DNA of 64,000 nucleotides from Qipengyuania marisflavi (lineage in GTDB: Bacteria; Pseudomonadota; Alphaproteobacteria; Sphingomonadales; Sphingomonadaceae): NCBI RefSeq assembly GCF_005884405.1, contig NZ_VCAO01000001.1:62001-126000 (forward strand). The letters run 5' to 3'. The notes beneath the pieces were generated by a model. The model did no database searches. It saw only the letters and a program-made list of their open reading frames with translations, and was not told the DNA's origin. The position numbers and the translations under genes are program-made. Below, piece after piece: positions 26,937 to 36,631 of this stretch. The first letter of the stretch is position 1; each line of letters opens with the position of its first letter.

Positions 26937-27416
26937 TTAAAGTTGGCCGAGCAGATGCTCTGCGCTGGACACCGAGAAGCCGCCTGGTTCTTCGACGTTC
27001 AGCTCTTTCACGACACCGTTTTCGACAATCATCGAATAACGTTGCGCACGCTTGCCCATTCCAAAACCCGAAAAGTCGGCAGCCAATCCCACTGCCTCGG
27101 CAAAATCGGCATTGCCGTCTGCGAGCATGGTGACATCATCGGATCCGGCGGCTTCTTTCCACGCGCCCATCACGAATGCGTCATTGACCGATGTGGCGAC
27201 AATTTCGTCCACGCCCTTGCCTTTAAGCTCGGCAGCCTTGTCGACATAGCCGGGCAGGTGGCGGGCGGAGCACGTGGGCGTAAATGCCCCGGGTACAGAG
27301 AACAGCGCAACGGTCTTGTCCTTGAAATATTCGCTGGACTGGACCTGTTCTGGTCCGCCCTCGGTCACTTTGACCAGCTTAACGTCGGGTAGTGTGTCGC
27401 CCACCGAAATTGTCAT
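26937..27416 (-). CDS. Peroxiredoxin, Prx5-like
   Basis: 159 residues starting MTISVGDTLPDVKLVKVTEG. The peroxidatic Cys lies in VPGAFTPTCSARHLPGYV (about residue 47), the pattern of the PRX5/hybrid peroxiredoxins that reduce H2O2 and alkyl hydroperoxides with glutaredoxin or glutathione. A longer reading frame starts further upstream but would add a Cys/Arg-rich leader not seen in the family. The 222-bp region to ahcY is non-coding. Confidence 0.92.
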   Translation of the reverse strand: MTISVGDTLPDVKLVKVTEGGPEQVQSSEYFKDKTVALFSVPGAFTPTCSARHLPGYVDKAAELKGKGVDEIVATSVNDAFVMGAWKEAAGSDDVTMLADGNADFAEAVGLAADFSGFGMGKRAQRYSMIVENGVVKELNVEEPGGFSVSSAEHLLGQL

Positions 27417-27560
27417 CTTGAAACTCCTGAATGATCCCGTCCTGTGCCCCCGATGTAAGGGGCAGCAGGCACAACGCAAGCCGTGGGCGTTTCGCAAGCA
27501 GGAAAACCGCTTCCGGTGGTACGGGTGTGGCAGTTGCCTTCTCACCCATGAAACGCTAGG

Positions 27561-27590
27561 GGCGGCGCCGAATACGGCGTCGCCTTATTT
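27561..27590 (+). promoter_or_regulatory. Terminator-like hairpin in the ahcY leader
   Basis: GGCGGCGCCG (27561-27570) pairs with CGGCGTCGCC (27575-27584) over 10 bp with one G-T wobble and a 4-nt loop, followed by TTATTT. It stands 48 nt upstream of the ahcY start. It may be an attenuator, a 5' stabiliser, or the end of another transcript. A weak TTGCCT-17-TAGGGG promoter-like pair precedes it at 27534-27562. Confidence 0.45.
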
Positions 27591-27638
27591 CGCGCGCGCG
27601 CCGCGCCTGTTTATCTCCCCCCGGACAAGGACTACCCC

Positions 27639-29048
27639 GTGACCGAATTTACCGACTACGTCGTCAAAGACATTGCGCTTGCCGATTTTGGCCGCGCCGA
27701 AATTGATATTGCCGAAATCGAAATGCCGGGCCTGATGGCTCTGCGCGAGGAATATGGCGCTGCACAGCCGCTCAAGGGTGCGCGGATCACCGGTTCGCTG
27801 CACATGACGATCCAGACCGCAGTGCTGATCGAAACACTGACGGCGCTGGGCGCCGAAGTGCGCTGGGCAACCTGCAACATCTTCTCGACCCAGGATCACG
27901 CTGCTGCGGCCATCGCGGCCAGCGACATTCCCGTATTTGCTATCAAGGGTGAAAGCCTGGCCGATTATTGGGACTATGTCGGCAAGATTTTCGACTGGTC
28001 GACCGAAGACGACGCCGATCGCACCAGCAACATCATTCTGGATGATGGCGGCGATGCGACCATGTTCGCGCTGTGGGGCGCACGCATCGAAGCGGGCGAA
28101 GAAATGCCCGAGCCGGCCAATGCCGAGGAAGTGGAATTCCAGCGCGCGCTCAAGGCGTTCATCAAGGCCAAGCCGGGCTATCTGACCAAGTCGGTTGAAA
28201 ACATTGTTGGCGTTTCGGAAGAAACCACCACCGGCGTCCATCGCCTTTACCAGCTGGCCAAGCAGGGCAAGCTGCCTTTCCCCGCGATCAATGTGAACGA
28301 CAGCGTGACCAAGTCGAAGTTCGACAATCTTTACGGCTGCCGCGAATCACTGGTCGACGCGATCCGCCGCGCGACCGACGTGATGCTTTCGGGCAAGGTC
28401 GCCTGCGTCGCCGGTTTCGGCGATGTCGGCAAGGGCAGCGCGCAGAGCCTCCGCAACGGCGGCGCCCGCGTGCTGGTGACCGAAATCGATCCGATTTGCG
28501 CGCTTCAGGCCGCAATGGACGGCTTTGAAGTTGTGACGATGGAAGAAGCGGTCGGCATTGCCGACATCTTCTGCACCGCCACCGGCAATGAACACGTCAT
28601 CACCGCCGAGCACATGAAGGCGATGAAGAACATGGCCATCGTCTGCAACATCGGCCATTTCGACAGCGAAATTCAGATTTCGGCGCTCGACAATTACGAA
28701 TGGAATGAACTCAAGCCGGGCACCGATCTGGTCAAGTTCCCCGACGGCAAGCAGGTTATCGTGCTGGGCATGGGCCGCCTGGTCAATCTGGCGTGTGCCA
28801 CCGGCCATCCCAGCTTTGTGATGAGCTTCAGCTTCACCAACCAGACGCTGGCTCAGATCGAGCTGTGGACCAAGGGCGAAGAGTACAAGAACGACGTTTA
28901 CGTCCTTCCCAAGCACCTCGACGAAAAGGTCGCGGCGCTGCATCTCGACAAGCTGGGCGTTAAGCTGACCAAGCTGAACAAGGTGCAGGCCGATTACATC
29001 GGTGTGCCGGTCGAAGGCCCCTACAAGCCTGAACATTACCGGTATTGA
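27639..29048 (+). CDS. ahcY: Adenosylhomocysteinase
   Basis: 469 residues, GTG start at 27639 preceded by ACAAGGA. Conserved segments include [38 protein letters not shown], the NAD-binding [13 protein letters not shown] (about residues 257-269) and the C-terminal YKPEHYRY. It hydrolyses S-adenosylhomocysteine to adenosine and homocysteine, sustaining all methylation. The length with the internal insertion is typical of bacterial AhcY. Confidence 0.97.
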   Translation: MTEFTDYVVKDIALADFGRAEIDIAEIEMPGLMALREEYGAAQPLKGARITGSLHMTIQTAVLIETLTALGAEVRWATCNIFSTQDHAAAAIAASDIPVFAIKGESLADYWDYVGKIFDWSTEDDADRTSNIILDDGGDATMFALWGARIEAGEEMPEPANAEEVEFQRALKAFIKAKPGYLTKSVENIVGVSEETTTGVHRLYQLAKQGKLPFPAINVNDSVTKSKFDNLYGCRESLVDAIRRATDVMLSGKVACVAGFGDVGKGSAQSLRNGGARVLVTEIDPICALQAAMDGFEVVTMEEAVGIADIFCTATGNEHVITAEHMKAMKNMAIVCNIGHFDSEIQISALDNYEWNELKPGTDLVKFPDGKQVIVLGMGRLVNLACATGHPSFVMSFSFTNQTLAQIELWTKGEEYKNDVYVLPKHLDEKVAALHLDKLGVKLTKLNKVQADYIGVPVEGPYKPEHYRY

Positions 29049-29090
29049 TCCGGAGCTTGCCGGTACTCTGGCGAGCAATTGAACAGTCGA

Positions 29091-29123
29091 AAGCGGCGGC
29101 GAGGCATTGCATCGCCGCCGCTT
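29091..29123 (+). terminator. Large inverted repeat after ahcY
   Basis: AAGCGGCGGCGA (29091-29102) and TCGCCGCCGCTT (29112-29123) form a perfect 12-bp stem with a 9-nt loop. No long T tract follows, so termination would depend on the stem or Rho. It lies 20 nt before the divL start. Confidence 0.6.
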
Positions 29124-29142
29124 GCCGCATAGCTGGCAAGTG

Positions 29143-31485
29143 ATGGAAAACTCACCCGCCCTGCTTGCGACCATTGGACTGCTGCTGGCGCTGTGGACCG
29201 CCGGTGCCGTGTGGGCGATGCTGCGCGCCAGCAACCGCACGCAGAAGGCAGAGGGCAGCCGCAAGGCGGTGGTCCGCCTGTCCCGCATGATCGAGGAAGC
29301 GCCTGCGATCCCGCTGCTGGTCCGCAGCGACGGACGGATCGAGGCGCCGGATCGGCTGGCCCGCTGGTTCGGGCTGGAAAAAGTGCCCGAATATCTCAGC
29401 GAACTGGCCGGTAATGACGAGAGCGGCCTGAGCGAAGAGCAGACCGACGAGCTGACCCGGCAGGTGCGCCGCACGCAAAAGACCGCCAAACCGTTCCGTA
29501 TGGCAGTGGTCCCTCCAGGTTCGAGCCGGGCGCTCGCCTTGCAGGGCACGCTCGCCGATCCTTCAGTCTCACCTTCTGGTGCGGCACTGGTGTGGGTGTT
29601 CGATTTCACCGAAAGCGAAGGCGAGCTGTCGAAGCTGCGCGAAGAAGCCGCCCGGTCGCGCGATGATTTCGGGGCGCTGGTGGGCCTGATCGAAGCCGCG
29701 CCGATGCCGATGTGGTTTCGCGGCGCGGATATGCACTTGCGGCTGGTGAACCGCGCCTATGTCGAAGCGGTAGGTGCGGAAAGCGCCGACAAGGTGGTCG
29801 CCGACCAGATTGAGCTGGTCGAAACCGTCGGCGGCAAGACCGCTGCGCAAGTCGCCCAACAAGCCGCAGACCGCCGCCAACCGATCGAGCGCATCCTGAG
29901 CGCCACTATCGACAATGCTCGGCGCACTGTTCGCGTTACTGATCTGCCATTGGTGGGCGAGGGGATCGCCGGATACGCGGTCGATATCGAGGAAATGGAA
30001 GAACAGGCGCGCGAATTCCGGGCCTTCCGCGAAGCGCAGCGCTCAATGCTCGATCAACTTTCCATTGGTGTCGCGCAATTCGATTCGCAGCACCGCATGA
30101 CCTTTGCCAATCAGCCGTTCCACCGGGTGTTTTCGTTGCCGCCGGGCATGGTCAATGATCGCACCACATTCGAACAGATGCTGATGGTCGCACGTGAAAA
30201 CGGGCGCATTCCCGAGCTTCGCGACTTCCCGGCGTGGCGCAAGGAGCTGGGCGAGTGGTTTCTGGCGGACGAGCCGCATGAAGAGGCCTGGCCGCTATCC
30301 GACGGCACACATCTTCGCATTGTCGCGCAGCCGCTGCCCGATGGCGGGCTGGTGCTGATTGCCGAGGACCGGACCGAACAACTCGCGCTTTCCGCCACAC
30401 GCGACACGCTGCTGCGCACGCGCACAGCGTCGTTTGACAGTTTGTTCGAAGCTTTGGCCGTATTTGCGCCAGATGGTCATCTTGAACTATGGAACCGCGG
30501 TTTTGCAGGGGCTTGGGGCATTGATCCAGAAGTTCTCGACGGACATCCACAGGCCGAGGATCTGCTTGAAGCGATTGCCGGAAACCTTGCCGATCCAAAG
30601 GCGATCACCGGGGTCAATCACGTCATCCGCTCTGCCACGCTGGATCGCAAGAAACGCGAAGGCAGTGTCGAGCTTGCCGATGGCCGCACTCTCGATTTTG
30701 CGGGCGTGCCGCTGCCCGATGGTAATGGCTTGCTGACCGTGCTCGATGTGACCGCCTCACGGCAGGCCGAAGAGGCCCTGCGCGAACGCAATCGCGCACT
30801 TGAGGAGGCCGACGCGGTGATGACCCGCTTCCTCGCCAGCATGAGCTATGAATTCCGCACCCCGCTCACCTCAATTGGCGGCTTTGCGGAATTGCTCAGC
30901 AGCGGCGTGGCGGGCGACCTTGGCCCGCAGGCGCGCGAATATGTGCAGGCGATTTCGCTGTCGGTCGGCAAGCTGACCGAACAGGTCGAAAATGTGCTCG
31001 ATCTCTCGCAATCCGAAGCTGGGTTGATGCCACTATCGAAGGTCAAGCTGGAGCTGATGCCCTTCGTCACCGAGATCGTCCGTAATCGTGAGGCGGTTAT
31101 TCTGGAAGCTGGCCTGTCGCTGGACCTGAAAGGCGATGCTGGCAAAATCGTTCAGGCCGACAAGCAGCAATTGCGCCGGGCGCTGGGCCATTTGTTGGAC
31201 AATGCCATTGCCGCCACCCCGCGCGGTGGGAAGATCCTGATCGACATCGGCCGCAAGCGGGATACGACACGCATCGTGGTGTCCGATAACGGTCAGGGTA
31301 TGAGCAAACATGAACTGGCCCGCGCGGTGGAAGGTATCCGCATGAGCGCCGACGGCAAGGGGATTGAGCGCCGTCAGGGCCTTGGCATCCCGCTCGCGCG
31401 GCAATTGGTCGAGGCACATGGCGGGACGCTTGAAATCGTCAGCCGCAAGAATGCCGGCACCACTGCGACTGTCACCTTGCCGTGA
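29143..31485 (+). CDS. divL: DivL-type pseudo-histidine kinase (Tyr in place of His)
   Basis: 780 residues. One N-terminal membrane helix (LLATIGLLLALWTAGAVWAML, about 7-25), then three to four PAS-like domains up to about 540, a DHp helix pair and an HATPase domain (IVVSDNGQGMSKHEL, GLGIPLARQLVEAHGG). The DHp box reads ASMSYEFRTPLTSI, so residue 569, where histidine kinases have the phosphoacceptor His, is Tyr (codon 30847-30849). The Caulobacter cell-cycle protein DivL has the same substitution and a similar length and PAS layout; there it controls CckA. The gene is followed by tsaE with a GTGA overlap. Assignment rests on the motif and architecture. Confidence 0.85.
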   Translation: MENSPALLATIGLLLALWTAGAVWAMLRASNRTQKAEGSRKAVVRLSRMIEEAPAIPLLVRSDGRIEAPDRLARWFGLEKVPEYLSELAGNDESGLSEEQTDELTRQVRRTQKTAKPFRMAVVPPGSSRALALQGTLADPSVSPSGAALVWVFDFTESEGELSKLREEAARSRDDFGALVGLIEAAPMPMWFRGADMHLRLVNRAYVEAVGAESADKVVADQIELVETVGGKTAAQVAQQAADRRQPIERILSATIDNARRTVRVTDLPLVGEGIAGYAVDIEEMEEQAREFRAFREAQRSMLDQLSIGVAQFDSQHRMTFANQPFHRVFSLPPGMVNDRTTFEQMLMVARENGRIPELRDFPAWRKELGEWFLADEPHEEAWPLSDGTHLRIVAQPLPDGGLVLIAEDRTEQLALSATRDTLLRTRTASFDSLFEALAVFAPDGHLELWNRGFAGAWGIDPEVLDGHPQAEDLLEAIAGNLADPKAITGVNHVIRSATLDRKKREGSVELADGRTLDFAGVPLPDGNGLLTVLDVTASRQAEEALRERNRALEEADAVMTRFLASMSYEFRTPLTSIGGFAELLSSGVAGDLGPQAREYVQAISLSVGKLTEQVENVLDLSQSEAGLMPLSKVKLELMPFVTEIVRNREAVILEAGLSLDLKGDAGKIVQADKQQLRRALGHLLDNAIAATPRGGKILIDIGRKRDTTRIVVSDNGQGMSKHELARAVEGIRMSADGKGIERRQGLGIPLARQLVEAHGGTLEIVSRKNAGTTATVTLP

Positions 31486-31916
31486 CCATCGCGCTGCCGG
31501 ACCTCGCAGCGATGACGGCCTTTGGCGAGCGGATCGCACGCGTGCTGAGAGGTGGCGATGTGGTTGCTTTGACTGGCGGATTGGGCGCCGGGAAGACAAC
31601 GCTGGCCCGCGCTATTCTGGCCGCGCTGGGGCATCAGGGTGAGGTGCCTTCTCCCACATTCACCATCGTCGAAACTTACGATGCGCTAAGTCCGCCAGTT
31701 GTGCACGCCGATTTCTATCGCTTGAAATCGCCAAATGAGGCGGCTGAGCTGGGCCTCGACGATTATCGCGAGGGTGCGGCCTTGATCGCCGAATGGCCCG
31801 ATCATGCGGGCGGCTTCGCAGATGAGCCAGCCTGCCTTTCAATTGCGCTGGAAACGGTGGGCGATGGGCGGCAGGCCATTGTCGAAGCCGGTCCGGATTG
31901 GCAAAGCCGCTGGTGA
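31482..31916 (+). CDS. tsaE: tRNA threonylcarbamoyladenosine synthesis ATPase TsaE
   Basis: 144 residues with the Walker A GGLGAGKTTLARAILAALG (about residues 29-47), SPTFTIVETY, and HADFYRLKSPNEAAELGLDDY. TsaE is the small ATPase that works with TsaB and TsaD to form t6A37 in ANN-decoding tRNAs. The GTG start overlaps divL by 4 nt and the stop overlaps the next ATG by one base, within a tight operon. Confidence 0.92.
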   Translation: MTIALPDLAAMTAFGERIARVLRGGDVVALTGGLGAGKTTLARAILAALGHQGEVPSPTFTIVETYDALSPPVVHADFYRLKSPNEAAELGLDDYREGAALIAEWPDHAGGFADEPACLSIALETVGDGRQAIVEAGPDWQSRW

Positions 31917-32905
31917 TGACAGACGCGCTTCCAAACGACATTCACGATTTCCTTGGTGACACCGAGTGGGAGGGCGCAGAAATCGCGCCTCTGGTCGGCG
32001 ATGCCTCGTTCCGCCGGTATTTTCGCCTGAAAATGGGCGGGAAAACCGCGATGCTGATGCATGCGCCGCCGCCGCACGAAGATCCAAAGCCGTTCCTGTA
32101 TGTGGCGCATTGGCTGGACAGCAATGGAATGCGGGCGCCGCATATCCTTGCCGAAGACGCCGCCACGGGCTGGGCACTGATCGAAGATTTCGGCGATCAG
32201 CGGATGCGCGAATGGGTCGATGCGCACCCGCATGACGAGCACGATACCTACGCGCAGGCGATAGATGCGCTGGTGCGCCTGCACCGCCTGCCGCCGGGGC
32301 CATTTGAGCCTTACGATATGGCGGTTTACCAGCGCGAGGCGGCGCTGTTCACCGAATGGTATTGCCCGGCAATGGGGCTCACCGTCGATAATGATGGCTG
32401 GCACACTGCGTGGGAAGCCGCGCTGGGGCCAATGATGGTGCGCCAGCAGCCGGGCGTTACCGTGCTGCGCGATTACCATGCCGAGAATATCATGCTGCTC
32501 GAACCGGGCAGGCTGGCGGGGCAGCAGGGGCTGATCGATTTTCAGGACGCGCTGGTTGGGCACCCCGCCTATGATCTGGTGAGCCTGTTGCAGGATGCGC
32601 GGCGCGAAGTGTCGCAGCAATTGGAGCATGATATGCTTTGCCGTTACCGCGCCGCTGCGCAGCCGGGTGAGCATTTCGAGGCTGATTATGCCCGCCTTGG
32701 TGCCCAGCGGAATGCCAAGATTGTTGGCATCTTCACCCGCCTGTGGAAGCGCGACGGCAAGGCCCGTTATCTCGGCATGATCCCGCGTGTGTGGCAGGCG
32801 ATGGAGCGCGATCTGGCGCATGCGGCGATGGCACCGGTTGCAGACTGGTTTGCGGCCAATATCCCGCAGGAATTGCGCGCTGCACATGGAGGAAAAATCC
32901 AGTGA
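31916..32905 (+). CDS. amgK: AmgK-like sugar kinase (aminoglycoside phosphotransferase fold)
   Basis: 329 residues. It has the APH-type catalytic segment RDYHAENIMLL (about 186-196) and IDFQDALVGHPAYDLVSLLQD (about 206-227), with Asp ligands for Mg. The nearest named relative I recall is AmgK, which phosphorylates N-acetylmuramate at C1 in the alternative cell-wall recycling route. The gene directly before a MurU-like nucleotidyltransferase, with a 4-nt overlap, matches that pathway. Antibiotic resistance is not implied by the fold. Sequence alone does not prove the sugar. Confidence 0.75.
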   Translation: MTDALPNDIHDFLGDTEWEGAEIAPLVGDASFRRYFRLKMGGKTAMLMHAPPPHEDPKPFLYVAHWLDSNGMRAPHILAEDAATGWALIEDFGDQRMREWVDAHPHDEHDTYAQAIDALVRLHRLPPGPFEPYDMAVYQREAALFTEWYCPAMGLTVDNDGWHTAWEAALGPMMVRQQPGVTVLRDYHAENIMLLEPGRLAGQQGLIDFQDALVGHPAYDLVSLLQDARREVSQQLEHDMLCRYRAAAQPGEHFEADYARLGAQRNAKIVGIFTRLWKRDGKARYLGMIPRVWQAMERDLAHAAMAPVADWFAANIPQELRAAHGGKIQ

Positions 32906-33624
32906 GCAAGCTCGCTTCCGATACCGCGATGCTGATGGCGGCGGGGCTGGGCAAGCGGATGCGCCCGTTGACCGCCAGCCAGCCCAAGCCGTTGGTACGG
33001 GTGGCGGGGCAGCCGCTGATCGACCGGGCGCTTGACCGGTTGGAAGACGCCGGGATCGCGCGGGCAGTGGTCAATGTCCATTATCTCGCCGATGCGATCG
33101 AAGCGCACATCGGCCCGCGCAAAGCGCCAAAGGTGACATTCTCTGACGAGCGTGAGCTGCTGCTGGAAACCGGCGGCGGGATGGTCAAGGCGCAGGGTGC
33201 CGGGCTGCTTCCCGACCCCGTGTTCGCCTGCAATGCGGACAGTATCTGGCTGGATGGTCCGCGCAATGCCTTTGCCGATCTCTCCTCGCAGTGGGATGTG
33301 GGCAAGATGGACGCGCTGCTGCTGGTGGTCAGCCATGTGCAGGCGTTCAATTTCGACGGCACAGGCGATTTCTATATGGACCCGGCAGGCCAGCTGACCC
33401 GCAAATTGCCCGGACGCATCGCACCATTTATCTACACCGGCATCCAGTTGGTATCGCACCGCCTTTTGCGCGATGCGCCGGAGGGCAAATTTTCCACCAA
33501 TGTGCTGTGGGACCGCGCAATTGCAGAAGGGCGGCTCTACGGCGTCGCCTTCACCGGGCAATGGTACGAAGTTGGCACTCCGGCACATATTGGCCCGACC
33601 GAGGAGGCGCTGCGGGGTGGCTAA
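32902..33624 (+). CDS. murU: MurU-like nucleotidyltransferase
   Basis: 240 residues from GTG 32902, with GGAGG at 32888 as ribosome binding site. The signature is AMLMAAGLGKRMRPLTASQPKPLVRVAGQPL, a nucleotidyltransferase Gly-rich loop over 30 positions, and an Asp in FACNADSIWLDG for metal. Related enzymes are GlmU/RfbA-type; the AmgK-like neighbour suggests MurU, which makes UDP-MurNAc from MurNAc-1-phosphate. Mannose-1-phosphate guanylyltransferase is a common automatic label for such proteins and remains possible. Its stop overlaps addB by 8 nt. Confidence 0.75.
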   Translation: MSKLASDTAMLMAAGLGKRMRPLTASQPKPLVRVAGQPLIDRALDRLEDAGIARAVVNVHYLADAIEAHIGPRKAPKVTFSDERELLLETGGGMVKAQGAGLLPDPVFACNADSIWLDGPRNAFADLSSQWDVGKMDALLLVVSHVQAFNFDGTGDFYMDPAGQLTRKLPGRIAPFIYTGIQLVSHRLLRDAPEGKFSTNVLWDRAIAEGRLYGVAFTGQWYEVGTPAHIGPTEEALRGG

Positions 33625-36600
33625 CGCTCCGCGGGTCTATTCCATCGCCGCGCACCGCGGATTCGCCGATGCGCTGGTAGCCGGGCTGGTCCCGCGTTAC
33701 GGTGATGGCGAGCTTGGATTGGCCCGCCTCACTCTGCTGCTCCCCAGCAGCCGCGCCCGACGCGCGATCAGTGAAGCCTTTATTCGCCACATGGGCGCAG
33801 CGGGGCGCGCCGGGATGTTGATGCCGCGTATGGTGGTGGTTGGCGATCTGGATCTGGATGAAGCGCTTGGGCCGCTGCTTGACCCGCTGGGCGCGACCGA
33901 CATCCCGCCCGCAGTTGATCCGCAGCGGCGCTGGTTTGCGCTCGCCCGGCTGATTTCAGAAGAACTGGGCGTCGATGCGCCCAAGGGGGCGACCCTGCTG
34001 CGGCTTGCGCGGGAAATCGGCGCGACGATGGACCGTCTGCTTGTCGAAGATGTCGCGCCTGAAGAACTCTACGGCGACAGCGTGCTCGAACTGGTCGGCG
34101 ATTTGTCGGGTCACTGGCAAAGCGCGTTGCGGCTGTTCGCGCGGGTGCAGGCACGGTGGCTGGCGCAATTGCAGGAATGGGGCGCGCTGGACGCTGCTGC
34201 CAGGCGCAACCGTCTGTTCGATCATGCGGCACGGCGGTGGGAGGCTGCTCCGCCAGACGCTCCGATTGTGGCAGCTGGCGTTACCAGTGCCGCCCCGGCA
34301 CTGGCGCGGTTGCTGCGCGTGGTGAGCGAATTGCCGCAGGGGGCGGTTATTCTTCCCGACTTCGATCTGACGATCCCGGACGCGGTGTGGGATGAGTTGG
34401 GGCGGGCGGGCAATCGGCCAACCCCCGCCGACACACCATTCGCGCGTGATGACGCGGTTACGCATCCGCAATACCATCTCAAGCTGCTGCTCAACCGCAT
34501 GGGCGTGGCGCGAGCAGAAGTGCTGCCGTGGCACCGCAAGGGCCTGACCGCCGCTCCGCCAGAGCGCAGCCATGCCATCGGATCGCTGTTCCTGCCGCCT
34601 GAGGCAAGCAAGATCTGGGTGGAATTGCCTCCTGAAAAGCGCCGCTTCTCCAAAGTACGAATCATGCAGGCGGCAAACCCCGAGGAAGAGGCGCAGGCGA
34701 TAGCGCTGCTGGTTCGTCAGGCGCTGGAGGAACCCGAACGCCGTGTTGCGGTGGTGACGCCCGACCGGGCCTTGGCGCGGCGTGTTGTCCATCACCTCGA
34801 CCGCTGGAATATTCTGGCCGACGATTCGGCGGGGCGGCCCTTGTCGCAAACCGCTGCGGGCCGGGCTTTCCTGCTGCTGGCCGAGATTATGGGAGAGGAT
34901 GCTGCGCCCGTACCATTGATGGCGCTGCTGGCACACCCGTTGGTTGATGGCGGGATGGAGCGCGGGCAATGGCTGCGGCAATTGCGCAGGGTTGAGCGTG
35001 AATTGCGCGGACATCGGGTTAAGCCTGGCCTAGAACCTGTGGCAGAAATCGCTGCTAAACTCTCGCAGAATAACAGCAAAGTTGGTGAGTGGTGGACGAT
35101 TACCGAGAATGTGCTGGCACCGCTCATTGCGCTCGGAGCGGCAGACAGCGCCCCGCTTGCCGACCAATTGGATGCATTGGCCGCAGCGGGAGAGGCGCTG
35201 TGCGGCGAAAAATTGTGGGCGCGCGAGGATGGCCGCGCGCTGGCGCAATTTATCGAGGATATGCGCCTGCACGCCCGCGAGGCCGGGTTTGCATTGCCGC
35301 CAGCAGACATCGCCAATGCATTGGCGGAGGCGATGGACAGCATCGCGGTGCGCCCGCCCTATGGCGGCCATGCGCGGATGCAGATCCTTGGCCTGCTCGA
35401 ATCGCGCATGACCCGCGCTGAGCTGGTGATCTGTGCAGGTTTGAACGAGGGCATTTGGCCCGCACGCGGCAGCGTCGATGCCTTGCTGGCCGCGCCGGTC
35501 TTGCGGACGCTGGGCGTGCCGGGGTCGGATTTCCGCATCGGCTTGTCGGCACACGATCTGGCGGGCGCATTGGGCGCTCCCGAAGTGGTGTTGAGCCGGG
35601 CGGCGCGCGATGAAAGCGGACCGGCCATCCCTTCGCGCTTCCTGCTGCGCGTGCAGGCTCTGCTGGGTGAGCTGTTGCCGCGCCATGAGGAGACGCGCGC
35701 GATCGCATTGGCCCGCGCAATGATCCGTGCGCCCGAAGCTGCGCCCTATCCCCGGCCGCATCCGATGCCGAGCGCTGAGCAGCGCCGTGTCGATATCAGC
35801 GCCACCGCGCTCGACCGGCTGCGCGGTGATCCATACCAGTTTTACGCGTCCAATATCCTGCGCCTGTCCGATCTCGATGCGCTGGACGCCGATCCCTCGC
35901 CCGCGTGGCAGGGGCAGATTGCGCACACCATTCTTGAACGCTGGCACATCGCGCGGCGCAGCGTTGCCACTGCAACGCTCGCACCTATCATGGATGCGGT
36001 GATGGATGAGGAGAACGTCCACCCACTGATGCGTGCCCTGTGGCAGCCGCGATTGCAGGCCGCGCTCGAATGGATCGAGGATCAGGTCGACAGCAACCCG
36101 GACCGCGAAATTGCGGCGGTCGAGGCGTGGGGCGATATGCACGTCGAGGGTGTGCGAATCCATGGCCGCGCCGACCGGATCGACCGCTTGCCAGACGGCG
36201 GACTGTCGATTGTCGATTACAAGACCGGCCGCCCGCCTTCCGGTGCGATGGTCAGCCAGGGCTATGCGTTGCAGCTTGGCCTGCTGGGCATGATGGCGCG
36301 CGATGGCGGGTTCAAGGATGTGCAGGGCGAACCGACCGCGTTTGAATATTGGTCCTTGGGCAAGGCCAAGGCGGACAGCAATCCGTTTGGCTTTGGCTAT
36401 GTCGAAACCCCGCTTAAAATCCCGCCCAAACGTAGCGGTATCGAACCGGAGGAATTCCTCCCGATTACCGATGGGTTTCTCAAAGGTGCGATTGCTGCCT
36501 GGATCACGGGGGAGGAGCCATTCACCGCGCGGCTCAACCCCGATTATCCCGGATATGACACCTATGACCAACTGATGCGGCTGGACGAATGGTTGCCGCG

Positions 36601-36631
36601 GATGGACGAGGAAGAGGAGCGGAGCGCATGA
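33617..36631 (+). CDS. addB: Double-strand break repair protein AddB
   Basis: 1004 residues, GTG start inside the last codons of the nucleotidyltransferase gene. The C-terminal part has the RecB-type nuclease core IHGRADRIDRLPDGGLSIVDYKTGRPPSG (about residues 845-873: D, D and K ligands) and a YAVNLQL-like helix afterwards. The N-terminal Walker A is not obvious (LLLPSSRARRAI), as usual for the alphaproteobacterial type. AddB with AddA processes DNA ends for RecA recombination. AddA follows with an ATGA overlap. Confidence 0.93.
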   Translation: MANAPRVYSIAAHRGFADALVAGLVPRYGDGELGLARLTLLLPSSRARRAISEAFIRHMGAAGRAGMLMPRMVVVGDLDLDEALGPLLDPLGATDIPPAVDPQRRWFALARLISEELGVDAPKGATLLRLAREIGATMDRLLVEDVAPEELYGDSVLELVGDLSGHWQSALRLFARVQARWLAQLQEWGALDAAARRNRLFDHAARRWEAAPPDAPIVAAGVTSAAPALARLLRVVSELPQGAVILPDFDLTIPDAVWDELGRAGNRPTPADTPFARDDAVTHPQYHLKLLLNRMGVARAEVLPWHRKGLTAAPPERSHAIGSLFLPPEASKIWVELPPEKRRFSKVRIMQAANPEEEAQAIALLVRQALEEPERRVAVVTPDRALARRVVHHLDRWNILADDSAGRPLSQTAAGRAFLLLAEIMGEDAAPVPLMALLAHPLVDGGMERGQWLRQLRRVERELRGHRVKPGLEPVAEIAAKLSQNNSKVGEWWTITENVLAPLIALGAADSAPLADQLDALAAAGEALCGEKLWAREDGRALAQFIEDMRLHAREAGFALPPADIANALAEAMDSIAVRPPYGGHARMQILGLLESRMTRAELVICAGLNEGIWPARGSVDALLAAPVLRTLGVPGSDFRIGLSAHDLAGALGAPEVVLSRAARDESGPAIPSRFLLRVQALLGELLPRHEETRAIALARAMIRAPEAAPYPRPHPMPSAEQRRVDISATALDRLRGDPYQFYASNILRLSDLDALDADPSPAWQGQIAHTILERWHIARRSVATATLAPIMDAVMDEENVHPLMRALWQPRLQAALEWIEDQVDSNPDREIAAVEAWGDMHVEGVRIHGRADRIDRLPDGGLSIVDYKTGRPPSGAMVSQGYALQLGLLGMMARDGGFKDVQGEPTAFEYWSLGKAKADSNPFGFGYVETPLKIPPKRSGIEPEEFLPITDGFLKGAIAAWITGEEPFTARLNPDYPGYDTYDQLMRLDEWLPRMDEEEERSA

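Noticed and set aside
27416-27639. SAH or SAM riboswitch before ahcY
   Set aside because: I could not fit the conserved core or pseudoknot; only one strong hairpin is visible. A covariance search would settle it.
31916-32905. Aminoglycoside resistance gene
   Set aside because: The APH fold alone does not indicate resistance; pairing with a MurU-like gene points to sugar recycling.
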